Shown piece after piece: positions 43,523 to 52,486 of a stretch of 64,000 bases of DNA (positions within the stretch are counted from its first letter, which is position 1; each line of letters begins with the position of its first letter). The stretch spans positions 1,488,001 through 1,552,000 of the forward strand of contig CAWBFD010000004.1 of the NCBI GenBank assembly GCA_963788115.1, given 5' to 3'. Made by a program: the position numbers and the translations under genes. A model generated the notes under the pieces. The model was not told the DNA's origin. It worked only from the letters and a program-made list of their open reading frames with translations, and did not search any database. The DNA comes from CAWBFD01 sp963788115. GTDB taxonomy: Bacteria > Actinomycetota > Thermoleophilia > Solirubrobacterales > 70-9.

Positions 43523-46500
43523 TCACGTCCCGCGCCGGCCGAAGCTATGCGGCCGTGGCGCGACGGCGGCGATGTCGGCGCCGACTGTGTCCGCCCGCCC
43601 CGTGGCGCCGGCCGCGGCTGCGACGCGCGGCAGGACACGCTCGGCATCGTCGCTCGCCCGCGCCCGTCCCGTCTCGCGCTCGATCGGCGGCTCGATCGAC
43701 CGCACCTCGGCGAGCGGAAGGTCGGGAACCGCGAGCGCCTCGAGCGAGGAGACCACGACATTGATCACACCCTCCCGCCGCTCGAGCTTCCCCCTCACCC
43801 GCACGAACGGCGCCGTGCGGACCGCGAGGCGGTGGCGCTGGTAGGCCGGGGGCAGCACCACCAGGTTGATCACTCCCACCTCGTCCTCGAGCAGCATGAA
43901 CACGACCCCGCGAGCAGTCGCGGGCCGCTGGCGGGCGACAACGATGCCCGCCGCCTGGACCATGGAGCCGTTCGGCAGGCGCCCGAGATCCTCGCTGGTC
44001 ACGAGCTCCGGGTCCAGGCCGGGGCGCATCAGCGCCACCGGGTGCTCGCCAAGCGTCATGCCTGTCGAGGCGTAGTCGGCGACGATCGCCTCCCAGGAAT
44101 CGAGCTCGCGCAGGCGCGGCGGCTCGGGGACTGGGAGCGGGAGCGCGAGCTGGCCGGACTCGGCCCGGCCGGCACGGGCGACTCCAACCCGCCACAGGTC
44201 ACCTCGCCTGCCGTTGCTCTCATCGGAGGCCCGCTGTCCGGGGCCGGCGGGCTCGCCTGCGTCGTTGCTCGCGCGAGGGGACATTGCCGTTTCGGGCGTC
44301 ACGCCGAGCGAACCACATGCCCCTGCCCAAGCCAGCCGCTCGAGCCCGTCGCGCCCGACGCTTGCCCGCGAGACGAGATCCGCCAGATTCGCGTAGGGCC
44401 CACCGCGCTCGCGCTCCCCGACGAGCGCTCGAGCCTCCTCCGCTCGGACGCCGCTCACGTAGCCGAGGCCGATGCGAACGGCATCGGAGACCTGCATCTC
44501 GACCGAGCATTCGACCGCGCTGCGGTTGACATCCGGACCGCGAACCTCGATCCCCCTTCGCTGCGCCTCGTGCACCAGGGCGTCGGGCGGGTAGAAGCCC
44601 ATCGGCTGCTCGTTCAGGAGCGCGCAGAGGAACTCCGGCGCGTAGTGCACTCGCAGCCAGGTGGATTGGTAGGCGAGCAAGCCGAAGGCAGCTGCATGCG
44701 CCTTGGGGAAGCCGAAGCCCGAGAAGCCGCGCACCTGCTCGAACACCCGCTCGGCGACCGCCACATCGACGCCGTGCCCCACCGCCCCGTCGATGAACCG
44801 CTCCCGGTAGGCCAGCATCGCCTCCTCCGAGCGCTTGCGGCTCATCGCACGGCGCAGCCCCTCGGCCTCGCCGGCGCTGAACCCGGCCAGCGTCATGGCC
44901 ACCTGAATCACCTGCTCCTGGAACACGATCGCCCCCAGCGTGTCGCCCAGGATCGGCTCCAGCGAGGGATGCTCGTAGGGCACCTCGTAGTCGGGGTCAT
45001 CACGCAGGCGGGTCTTGCGCTCCAGGTACGGGTGCACGGCACCTCCCTGGATCGGCCCGGGCCGGACCAGCGCCACCTGCACCGTGAGGTCGTCGAGGCT
45101 CTCCGGATGCGTCCGCGGCAGCATCTGCATCTGCGCGCGGCTCTCGATCTGGAACGCGCCGGTGGTCTCGGCTCGCTGGATTGCCCGGTAGGTCTCGCGA
45201 TCATCCATCGGGACCCGCGAGAGGTCGATCCGCTCGCCGCGCACGCGGGCGATCTCGTCGACGCAGCGCTCCACCGCCGACAGCATCCCGAGGCCGAGCA
45301 GGTCGACCTTGAGGAAGCCGGCGTCGGCGCTGGAGTCCTTGTCCCACTGCGAGATCTGCCTTCCTTCCATCGCAGCGGGCTGCACCGGACAGATGTCCAC
45401 CAGGGGCCGGGTAGAGAGCACCATCCCGCCGGGATGCTGCGAGACGTGGCGCGGCAGGCCCCATGCCTCACGTGCCAGAGCGGCCAGCGCCCGCCAGCGC
45501 CCCGAGCCTGCCCGGCCGGGGCCGATCGCCTCCGCCATGTCCTCGGCGACCGACTCGGGCCGGTCGTACATGTCGACCATCCGAGCCACGCGCTCGGTCT
45601 CGCCGGCGGGCAGGCCAAGCACCTTCGCGAAGTCCCGCACGGCACCCCGCGAGCGGTAGCAGGCGAATGCCGCGACCAGGGCGGAGCGCTCCCGTCCATA
45701 GCGCTCGTGGATGCGCGGGATCAATCGCTCGCGGATGTCGCGCGGGAAGTCGATGTCGATGTCCGGCGCCTCGGTGATCTCCTCGTTCAGGAAGCGGCCG
45801 AGAAACAGCTCGTTGCGGACCGGGTCGATGTGCGAGAGGCCGGTCAGATAGCAGACCACCGAGCTCACGCTCGACCCCCGGCCGCGGCCCGGCGGCAACA
45901 GCATCCGCGCGGAGTCGGGCGAACGGACCTCCGCCGCCACCTCCCGCGCCAACTCGAGGATGTCGAAGTGGAGGAGGAAGAAGCCCGACAGGTGCAGCTC
46001 GCGGACCACCCGCAGCTCGTCCTCCAGGCGTCGCTGGGCTTGATCGTGCTCACGCGTCCTCGCGTAGCGATGCTCGAGTCGCGCTCGGCAGATCTCCGCG
46101 AGCGCCCGATCGGCATCGGGATCCTCGGAGCCCGGATACTGGTAGCCGAGGTCGCGGGTGAGGTCGAAGCGCAGGCGCTCGGCCAGCCGCCCCGTCTCCG
46201 CGACCGCCTCCGGGTGGTCGGCGAAGCGGTTGCGCATCGCCTCGGCCGATGCCAGACAGGAGGTGTGGTTGCCCCGCCGGTTCGACTCGGTCTCCTCGAG
46301 CGAGCCGTGCAGGCGCACCGCCGCCAGCGTGTCCTGCAGCTGGGCCCGCGAACGATCGTGCATGTGCACGTTGCCGGTCGCCACGCACGGCACCCCGAGC
46401 CGCTCGGCGAGCCGTTCGAGCCAGCGGTTGCGGGCCCGATCCCATCGCCACAGCGGTCGCTGGAGCTCGACCCGGAAGCGATCGCGACCGAAAGCGGCGG

Positions 46501-47044
46501 CGAGACGTCGGCCGAGCGCCTCCGCCGCCGCGGCATCGGCCGGGGAGGGGTGGCCGCCTGCCCGCTCGAAGGCTCCGGCGAGAGCACCGTCCCGCGCGCA
46601 GCCCGAGAGGCCGACGAGGCCCTCCGCGTGGCGCTCGACCTCGGCCAGGGAGACCGCCGGGGGGAGTGGCTCCCGATCGGGCTTGGGTCGCGTGCCGCGA
46701 TGCGCCTCGGTCACGAGCCGGCAGAGGTTGCGCCAGCCGGCGGCGTCCTCGACCAGGAGCGTGAGATGGAAGCACCCGGGAGAGCAGTTGCCACGCCAGT
46801 CGGGATCGCGGAGGTGGGGTGGCGCCTCGCCGTCGTAAACGGTCAACTCGCAGCCGACGATCGGCCGCACGCCCAGCGCCCGGCACGATCGAGCGAACTC
46901 CATCGCCCCCCAGACCCCGTCGTGGTCGGTGATCGCGATCGCCTCGTAGCCCAGATTGGCCGCCGCCAAGGCAAGCTCGTCCGGGAGCGAGGCGCCGTCG
47001 CCGAAGGAGAAGGCGGAGTGGGCATGAAGCTCGACGTAGCTCAC
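43523..47044 (-). CDS. dnaE2: Error-prone DNA polymerase DnaE2 (ImuC)
   Basis: About 1170-aa C-family polymerase of the SOS mutasome. It opens with a PHP domain (YVELHAHSAFSFGDGASLPD, ITDHDGVWGAMEFA). The polymerase palm has GRGRGSSVSSVVCYL and the catalytic Asp residues of APDIDIDFPRDIRERLIPRI. KVDLLGLGMLSAVERCVDEI, FPKAHAAAFGLLAYQSTWLRV, a helix-hairpin-helix region and an OB-fold (ASTGMTLGEHPVALMRPGLD) complete it. GTG 47042-47044 chosen as start because it directly precedes the conserved YVELH; the frame is open to 47104. Third gene of the imuB operon. Confidence 0.92.
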   Translation of the reverse strand: MSYVELHAHSAFSFGDGASLPDELALAAANLGYEAIAITDHDGVWGAMEFARSCRALGVRPIVGCELTVYDGEAPPHLRDPDWRGNCSPGCFHLTLLVEDAAGWRNLCRLVTEAHRGTRPKPDREPLPPAVSLAEVERHAEGLVGLSGCARDGALAGAFERAGGHPSPADAAAAEALGRRLAAAFGRDRFRVELQRPLWRWDRARNRWLERLAERLGVPCVATGNVHMHDRSRAQLQDTLAAVRLHGSLEETESNRRGNHTSCLASAEAMRNRFADHPEAVAETGRLAERLRFDLTRDLGYQYPGSEDPDADRALAEICRARLEHRYARTREHDQAQRRLEDELRVVRELHLSGFFLLHFDILELAREVAAEVRSPDSARMLLPPGRGRGSSVSSVVCYLTGLSHIDPVRNELFLGRFLNEEITEAPDIDIDFPRDIRERLIPRIHERYGRERSALVAAFACYRSRGAVRDFAKVLGLPAGETERVARMVDMYDRPESVAEDMAEAIGPGRAGSGRWRALAALAREAWGLPRHVSQHPGGMVLSTRPLVDICPVQPAAMEGRQISQWDKDSSADAGFLKVDLLGLGMLSAVERCVDEIARVRGERIDLSRVPMDDRETYRAIQRAETTGAFQIESRAQMQMLPRTHPESLDDLTVQVALVRPGPIQGGAVHPYLERKTRLRDDPDYEVPYEHPSLEPILGDTLGAIVFQEQVIQVAMTLAGFSAGEAEGLRRAMSRKRSEEAMLAYRERFIDGAVGHGVDVAVAERVFEQVRGFSGFGFPKAHAAAFGLLAYQSTWLRVHYAPEFLCALLNEQPMGFYPPDALVHEAQRRGIEVRGPDVNRSAVECSVEMQVSDAVRIGLGYVSGVRAEEARALVGERERGGPYANLADLVSRASVGRDGLERLAWAGACGSLGVTPETAMSPRASNDAGEPAGPGQRASDESNGRRGDLWRVGVARAGRAESGQLALPLPVPEPPRLRELDSWEAIVADYASTGMTLGEHPVALMRPGLDPELVTSEDLGRLPNGSMVQAAGIVVARQRPATARGVVFMLLEDEVGVINLVVLPPAYQRHRLAVRTAPFVRVRGKLERREGVINVVVSSLEALAVPDLPLAEVRSIEPPIERETGRARASDDAERVLPRVAAAAGATGRADTVGADIAAVAPRPHSFGRRGT

Positions 47045-47177
47045 AGCGCACCCCGTGACACACCCGCGCTCGGCGCCCCCGCGAGCATGACGTACCCCCC
47101 GCAACTGGCGCCTTTTGGGGTGCTATAGACCCATAAAGCGCCGGTAGCGCTGGTTACGCAGGAGGCGGGCTGGCTGC

Positions 47178-47441
47178 TCATGCGCGCTGCTCGAACCAGT
47201 GGACACCGGAGGAAAGCTGGTGGGGAGGGAATGGCGCCGGCTCGCAATAGACGACGACGCAGCGCCCGTCGGCGAGCGCCAGCTCGAAGTAGCGGCGGCG
47301 CAGGGGCTCAGGCGTCCACCAGCGGTCCTCGACCAGCCACTCCTCGCGCACCGCCTCGACCGCGACCGAGCCAATCGCGCACGGAATCCCCCCCTCACCG
47401 ACCTCGACCTCGGCCGGGCGGGGCCAATAGACACCGGTCAT
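47178..47441 (-). CDS. DUF6504 family protein (mutasome operon)
   Basis: 87-aa protein with VYWPRPAEVEVGEGGIPCAI, EWLVEDRWWTPEPLRRRYFEL and VVYCEPAPFPPHQLSSG. Small proteins of this kind (DUF6504) commonly lie between imuB-type and dnaE2 genes in actinobacteria. ATG overlaps the imuB stop (ATGA). Function unknown; association suggests an accessory in translesion synthesis. Confidence 0.75.
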   Translation of the reverse strand: MTGVYWPRPAEVEVGEGGIPCAIGSVAVEAVREEWLVEDRWWTPEPLRRRYFELALADGRCVVVYCEPAPFPPHQLSSGVHWFEQRA

Positions 47442-48649
47442 CGATCTCCTCCCTCCGGAAAGGGGGTCAACACCGCCCGCCGCTCCGGCACGCGCGAGTC
47501 GGGGTCGACCTCGAGCACGAGCATCACCGCCTCGCGGCCGGCTGCGGCGCGAGCCTGGCGCACCGCCTCGGCCAGCCGGGCGTGCCGTTGCTCGTCCGGT
47601 GAGCGACTCAGGGTCGGCTGCTCATGGGCCACCGGGCCCAGCTCGATCGCCCGCAGGTGGAGCGCCGAGGCCGGCCCCGACATCTCCCCGAGCTTGGGCA
47701 CCAGGGCCAGGCGCAGTCGTTCGCGCTCGGCGCTCGCCCGCCGCAGGGCAACCTCGGCCCGCCAGCTTCCGCCGCCGGCCAGGCGGGCCCCCAGGCGCAT
47801 GCGCCTGAGGCTGCGGTCCCGACGGGCGGGGTTGGCCAGCAACCGATCGATCAGGAGGACCAACGCCTGCTCGAGCTGCTGCCCCGAGTACCCGTCGGGG
47901 AGCTCGAGGCGCTCGGCGAGGTCCTCGTGGCGCCGGCGCGGGCGCAACGGCTCCTCCTCGCCCCGGGCCATCCGCAGCGCTCGCAATCCGGGGTCCCCGA
48001 AGCGGTCCGCCACCGCCGCCACCGGGAGCGCCGCGAGCTCCCCGAGGGTGCGCACCCCCAGCCGCTCGAGCGTGTCCGGGACGTTGACCCGATCCCACTC
48101 ATCCGGGAGCCGCTCTCGCAGCAGCCCCACCGGCTGCGAGGCGAGGAAGGGGCGCCCGGCGCCCACCGGCACGATCACCGGCCCCCGGCGCGGCCTCGCG
48201 CGGAGCGCGGCCGCGTAGGCGCAGAGCCGGGTCGAGCCGGCGCCCAGCCGCACCGGGCGCGTCAGTGCCTTCCGGCTCCTCGCCAGCACTCCCTCGATGC
48301 TCCCGCCCCAAAGGGGCCGCAGACCCTCCGCCTCGAAGAACGCCTCGCCCGGACGATCGGACTCGACCGAGGCGCCGATTCCTTCGAGACGGCGCAGCGC
48401 CGCCTCCCATTCCTCCTCGGCGCGAACCGAATCGGGCGGGACCAGACCGAGCCCGGGGCAGCGCGCCAATGCCTCCCCGAGGCGCATCCCGGCGTGGATC
48501 CCATACGCCTCGGCCGCTCCCGAGACCTCGCCCACCACCTGCGGCGCATCCGGCTCGGGAGCCAGCGCCACCGGTCGAGCCAGGAGCTTCCGGCGTTCGC
48601 CCAGGGCCACGAGGAGGGGGAAGCGAGTGATCAGGGCGCACGCGACCAT
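47438..48649 (-). CDS. imuB: ImuB-like Y-family polymerase homologue
   Basis: About 403 aa. Y-family fold with finger/thumb segments (RVNVPDTLERLGVRTLGELA, LPVAAVADRFGDPGLRALRM) but a degenerate active site. The N terminus MVACALITRFPLLVALGER lacks the DMDAF metal-binding motif, and SDRPGEAFFEAEG replaces the second acidic motif. This is the hallmark of ImuB, which acts as an adaptor tying DnaE2 to the beta clamp. ATG 48647-48649 preferred over a GTG at 48656-48658 lying within the LexA box. No imuA/imuA' gene is adjacent. Operon order imuB-DUF6504-dnaE2. Confidence 0.88.
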   Translation of the reverse strand: MVACALITRFPLLVALGERRKLLARPVALAPEPDAPQVVGEVSGAAEAYGIHAGMRLGEALARCPGLGLVPPDSVRAEEEWEAALRRLEGIGASVESDRPGEAFFEAEGLRPLWGGSIEGVLARSRKALTRPVRLGAGSTRLCAYAAALRARPRRGPVIVPVGAGRPFLASQPVGLLRERLPDEWDRVNVPDTLERLGVRTLGELAALPVAAVADRFGDPGLRALRMARGEEEPLRPRRRHEDLAERLELPDGYSGQQLEQALVLLIDRLLANPARRDRSLRRMRLGARLAGGGSWRAEVALRRASAERERLRLALVPKLGEMSGPASALHLRAIELGPVAHEQPTLSRSPDEQRHARLAEAVRQARAAAGREAVMLVLEVDPDSRVPERRAVLTPFPEGGDR

Positions 48650-48651
48650 AT

Positions 48652-48665
48652 CGAACACATGTTCG
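48652..48665. promoter_or_regulatory. SOS (LexA) box of the imuB operon
   Basis: CGAACACATGTTCG matches the actinobacterial CGAAC-N4-GTTCG LexA operator exactly. It ends 2 bp before the imuB ATG. TTGACA on the minus strand (48682-48687) lies upstream at promoter distance, so LexA would cover the -10/start region. The divergent lipoprotein gene starts 40 bp away on the other side. Confidence 0.85.
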
Positions 48666-48705
48666 TATAAGTGAGTCGGGATGTCAAGAGCGCGATACTC
48701 AGCTC

Positions 48706-49308
48706 ATGCGATTCGGCCTGACGGCAACGCGGCGCCGGTGGGGGCGTGAAGGCCCAACAGGAGCGTGCCATCGCCCTTGCGGATGGCCCGCCGTGGCGAC
48801 GCTCGCGGCCGCAGCACTCCTGGCGCTCGCGGGCTGCGGTGGTGATGACTCCGACCCGGCTGTCACGGATCCGGACGGAAGCCCGGCGGAAGTCCCCGAG
48901 GACGTCGACCCGACCGAGATCCCCGGGGATGCCGACCTGGCCGACGTACGTGTGATCGACGCCTGGGTCAGCGCCCTGGCCAGCGGCGACGTCGAGGCGG
49001 CGGCTCGCTACTTCGCGATCCCCAGCATCGCCGAGAACGGGCCGATCCTGGTGCGGATCGAGAGCCTCGAGGCGGCCCGCCGATTCAACCGCTCGCTCCC
49101 GTGCGGGGCGGAGCTGGTCGGGGCCGAGACCGCGGGCGACTTCACCACCGCAACCTTCCGCCTCACCGAGCGGCCCGGCGCCGGCACCTGCGGGTCCGGG
49201 ACGGGTGAGACCGCGGCCACGGCGTTCGTGATCGAGCGGGGGAAGATCGTCGAGTGGCGTCGCGTGGATCTCGTCGACGAGCCATCGGAGACGGACGAGG
49301 CGATCTGA
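48706..49308 (+). CDS. Putative lipoprotein, unknown function
   Basis: 200 aa with a hydrophobic segment ending in a lipobox (ATLAAAALLALAGC, Cys near residue 44), then an Asp/Pro/Glu-rich linker. A globular part follows (DVRVIDAWVSALASGDVEAAARYF ... FVIERGKIVEWRRV) that looks like an NTF2/SnoaL-type fold. The stretch before the lipobox is long, so the true start may be an internal GTG. Divergent from the SOS-controlled imuB; whether LexA also affects it is unknown. Confidence 0.6.
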   Translation: MRFGLTATRRRWGREGPTGACHRPCGWPAVATLAAAALLALAGCGGDDSDPAVTDPDGSPAEVPEDVDPTEIPGDADLADVRVIDAWVSALASGDVEAAARYFAIPSIAENGPILVRIESLEAARRFNRSLPCGAELVGAETAGDFTTATFRLTERPGAGTCGSGTGETAATAFVIERGKIVEWRRVDLVDEPSETDEAI

Positions 49309-49420
49309 AGGCACCCTTGCGACGGCGCCGCCGCAATCAAGATTTAATGCCTTCCGGGGGCCGTGACTGATAGGAATTCAACCGGCCGATGTGGCCAAGG
49401 AATTCGAGAGAGGAGGGTTT

Positions 49421-50719
49421 ATGCGAAGGCTGACTCCGGCGGCCAAGGTGGTTGTGCTCACCCTGGCTGTTGCCGGCCTCTCGCTCGGCATCGCCGCGTG
49501 CGGCGGTGACGACGATGACGATGGGGGTGGAGAGACGTCGCTCGATCTGGTGATCGGCGACTCGGTGCCGCTGAGCGGCGACCTGGCCCCGTTCGGCCCG
49601 CCGGGCCAGAAGGCGGCCGACATCGCGATCGATGAGATCAACGCCGCGATCGAGGAGACCGGCGTGGATCACTCTGTAGAGATCTTCCACGAGGACAATT
49701 GCGGCGCCGCCGACCCGCAGTGCGCGGTGCAGGCCGCCCGCAAGCTCGTCGACTCCGACGGCGCCTCCTGTATCGCAGGAGCCTGGGGGTCGGCCGACAC
49801 GATCCCGTCGTCAGAGTCCGTGGCGATTCCGGAAGGTGTCCTGCTGATCTCGCCGGCATCGACCAGCGACGAGATCACCGGCCTCGAGGACGACGGGCTG
49901 GTCAACCGGACGGCGCCGCCGGATTCGTTCCAGGGGCCGACGCTTTCCACGTACCTCGTGGAGAAGGCCCTGGGCGGCGCCCAGGGGGCCACCGTCAACG
50001 TCGGGGCGCGCAACGACGCCTACGGCACCGGACTCGCTGACACCTTCGGCGCAGCCTGGGAGGACGCCGGCGGCCAGATCGGCGAGGAGGTCATCTACGA
50101 CATCGACCTGCCGAACTACGACTCCGAGGCACAGCAGCTGGTCTCGGGCAATCCCGACGGGCTGGTCATCATCGACTTCCCGGACACCTACAACAAGGTC
50201 GGCCCGGCTCTCGTCAGAGCGGGCTTCGACCCGTCGCAGACGTTCGTCACGGACGGCCTGATCACGGACCTGTCGGACGCGGGCGAGGAGGCCGTCGACG
50301 GCCTCCGCGGGACCGCGCCGGGAGTTCCTGACCAGGACGACGCGACGTTCGACGACCTCTGGAACCAGTCCGACATCGAACCCAACATCAAGCGCGCGAC
50401 GTTCGACGCTCAGAACTTCGATGCGGTCATCCTCTGCTACCTGGCAGCTGTCGCCGCCGGGTCCACGGATGGCCAGGACATGGCCGACGTGGTTCGGGAG
50501 GTGAGCGCACCGCCCGGGGATCAGTTCACCTGGGAGGAGCTCCCCGCCGCGATCGAGGCACTCCAGAACGGCGACGACATCGACTACCAGGGCGCGTCCG
50601 GCCCGATCGACATGGATGAGAACGGCGACGCCACGGCAGGCGTCTACGACATCTATGAGTTCAAGGGCTTGGAGCCCACGGCCGTGGATGAGATCGAGGT
50701 CACCCCGCCGGGGGGTTGA
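49421..50719 (+). CDS. livK: Branched-chain amino acid ABC transporter substrate-binding lipoprotein (LivK type)
   Basis: About 432-aa periplasmic-binding-type lipoprotein. Signal peptide with lipobox LSLGIAACGG, acidic linker DDDDDGGGE, then a type I binding fold: IGDSVPLSGDLAPFGPPGQK, DNCGAADPQCAVQAARKLVD, SPASTSDEITGL, VGARNDAYGTGLADTFGAAW. ATG 49421 chosen for the GAGGAGGG before it. The permease and ATPase genes livHMGF lie convergently downstream, so the receptor is transcribed separately. Ligand may be a branched-chain amino acid, amide or urea; not decided by sequence. Confidence 0.88.
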   Translation: MRRLTPAAKVVVLTLAVAGLSLGIAACGGDDDDDGGGETSLDLVIGDSVPLSGDLAPFGPPGQKAADIAIDEINAAIEETGVDHSVEIFHEDNCGAADPQCAVQAARKLVDSDGASCIAGAWGSADTIPSSESVAIPEGVLLISPASTSDEITGLEDDGLVNRTAPPDSFQGPTLSTYLVEKALGGAQGATVNVGARNDAYGTGLADTFGAAWEDAGGQIGEEVIYDIDLPNYDSEAQQLVSGNPDGLVIIDFPDTYNKVGPALVRAGFDPSQTFVTDGLITDLSDAGEEAVDGLRGTAPGVPDQDDATFDDLWNQSDIEPNIKRATFDAQNFDAVILCYLAAVAAGSTDGQDMADVVREVSAPPGDQFTWEELPAAIEALQNGDDIDYQGASGPIDMDENGDATAGVYDIYEFKGLEPTAVDEIEVTPPGG

Positions 50720-50744
50720 TCACGAGCGTCCAACGCACTAAGGC

Positions 50745-50780
50745 TGAAGCGGCCGGGGCCCTGGGGCTCCGGCCGCTTCA
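50745..50780. terminator. Bidirectional hairpin terminator between livK and livF
   Basis: TGAAGCGGCCGG (50745-50756) and CCGGCCGCTTCA (50769-50780) form a perfect 12-bp stem around a 12-nt loop in the 76-bp gap between two convergent genes. Confidence 0.7.
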
Positions 50781-50795
50781 CGCTGAAGGCCGCCG

Positions 50796-51617
50796 TCAGG
50801 GAGAGGAGGTGCCGGTCGCCGTGGCCGGCCTGTCGATCCGCGCGGTGCCGCCCAGGTAGAGCTCGGCCACCTTCGGGTCTTCGAGCAGCTGCTCGCCGGG
50901 ACCCTCGAACCGATCCGTGCCGAGATCGAGCACGTAGCCGCGATCCGACATCGCGAGCGCCCGCCTCGCGTTTTGCTCGACCATCACCAGGGTCACCCCG
51001 GCGCGGTTGATGTCCTCGACCTTCTCGAAGATCGCCTCGACGAAGGCCGGGGCGAGACCGGCCGAGGGCTCGTCCAAGAGGAGCACCTGCGGGTCCGGCA
51101 TCAGCGCCCGCGCCATCGCCACCATCTGGCGCTCGCCGCCGCTCATCGTCCCGGCTGCCTGAGTCTTGCGCTCTCCGAGACGTGGGAAGAGCTCATACAT
51201 GCGCTCCATCTGCTCGTCCGTGCGGGAGCGATCGAGCGAGCCCATCTCGAGGTTCTCGGTCACGGTGAGGCTCGGGAACACGTTGTCGAGCTGCGGCACA
51301 TAGCTCACCCCGAGCTGCGCGCAGTTGTGGGGCTTGTACCCCGAGATGTCCTCGCCACGGAAGACGATCCGCCCCCGCCGCGGATGAAGGAGGCCGAAGA
51401 TGGTCTTGATCAGGGTCGACTTGCCGGCGCCATTGGGGCCGATCACGGTCACGATCTCGCCCTCCTTGACCTTGATCGAGACCCCGTTGAGGATGTCCAC
51501 CTCCGGCAGGTAGCCGGCGACCACGTCCTCGGTCTCCAGCACGACGCCGTCGCGGGACGACTCTGGCCACGAGCGGTCCTCTGCGTCCGCGATTGCGCGC
51601 CTGCCCCCGTCGTTCAT
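50796..51617 (-). CDS. livF: ABC transporter ATP-binding protein LivF
   Basis: 273-aa ATPase. Walker A IGPNGAGKSTLIKTIFG, Q-loop YVPQLDNVFPSLTVTENL, signature MSGGERQMVAMARALM, Walker B VLLLDEPSAGLAP, switch His replaced by VMVEQNARRAL, typical of LivF. The unusual first about 30 residues are polar. ATGA overlap with livG. Last gene of livHMGF. Confidence 0.93.
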   Translation of the reverse strand: MNDGGRRAIADAEDRSWPESSRDGVVLETEDVVAGYLPEVDILNGVSIKVKEGEIVTVIGPNGAGKSTLIKTIFGLLHPRRGRIVFRGEDISGYKPHNCAQLGVSYVPQLDNVFPSLTVTENLEMGSLDRSRTDEQMERMYELFPRLGERKTQAAGTMSGGERQMVAMARALMPDPQVLLLDEPSAGLAPAFVEAIFEKVEDINRAGVTLVMVEQNARRALAMSDRGYVLDLGTDRFEGPGEQLLEDPKVAELYLGGTARIDRPATATGTSSP

Positions 51618-52486
51618 CGCTCCATCTCCCGAGGCGCCTCCGGCGCCCGCTCGCCGTGCGTGGAATCGACGAACGCCTCTCCCAGGTAGGCATCGATTAC
51701 CGCCTTGTTGCCGCGCACCTCATGGGGCTCCCCGTCGGCGATGACCCGTCCCTCCGCCATCACGATCACGCGGTCGGAGTGGTTCATCACGACCTCCATG
51801 TCGTGCTCGATGAAGAGGAAGGTGACGCCCGCCTCGGTCCGCAGCCGCTGCATGTGGTCGAGGAGCCGGCGCCCCAGCGTCGGGTTGATCCCGGCCATCG
51901 GCTCGTCCAACAGCAGGAAGCGGGGGCGCGCCATGAGCGCCCGAGCCAGCTCCAGGAGCTTGCGCTGACCGCCCGAGAGCGTCCCGCCGTACTCGTCGGC
52001 CAGCTTGGTGAGGTTGAACACCTCGAGCAGCTCCATCGCCTGCGCGCGCACCTCGCGCTCGCGCCTGCGGCTGGCGCCTGGCCGGAACAGGACATTGCGC
52101 AGGTGCTCGCCCGGCTGCTCCGGGGCCCCGAGCATCATGTTGTCGATCACCGGCATTCGTGCCAGGGCCTTGGTGATCTGAAAGGTGCGGACCATCCCGA
52201 GCCGCGCGATCGCGTACGGCGGACGACCGAGGACCTGGCGTCCCTCGAAGGTTGCCGATCCCTGATCGGACCGGTAGAAGCCGGTGATCACGTTGAAGAA
52301 GGTGGTCTTGCCCGCGCCGTTCGGCCCGATCAGGGCGGTGATCGAGCCCTCTCCGATCTCCATGCTCGCGCCGTTCACCGCGCGGATCCCGCCGAAGCGC
52401 TTGACGATGTCGTCCGCATCGAAGATCGCCTGGCCGTTCGAGCGGACCTCGGTGGTCGCGACGGTCGTTTGGGTTGAGTCAGTCAC
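51614..52486 (-). CDS. livG: ABC transporter ATP-binding protein LivG
   Basis: 290-aa ATPase. Walker A IGPNGAGKTTFFNVITGFYR, VRTFQITKALARMPVIDNMM, signature LSGGQRKLLELARALM, Walker B FLLLDEPMAGINPTLGR, FIEHDMEVVMNHSDRVIVM. The long insertion between Walker A and the signature is the LivG form. Overlaps livM by 8 bp and livF by 4 bp. Confidence 0.93.
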   Translation of the reverse strand: MTDSTQTTVATTEVRSNGQAIFDADDIVKRFGGIRAVNGASMEIGEGSITALIGPNGAGKTTFFNVITGFYRSDQGSATFEGRQVLGRPPYAIARLGMVRTFQITKALARMPVIDNMMLGAPEQPGEHLRNVLFRPGASRRREREVRAQAMELLEVFNLTKLADEYGGTLSGGQRKLLELARALMARPRFLLLDEPMAGINPTLGRRLLDHMQRLRTEAGVTFLFIEHDMEVVMNHSDRVIVMAEGRVIADGEPHEVRGNKAVIDAYLGEAFVDSTHGERAPEAPREMER

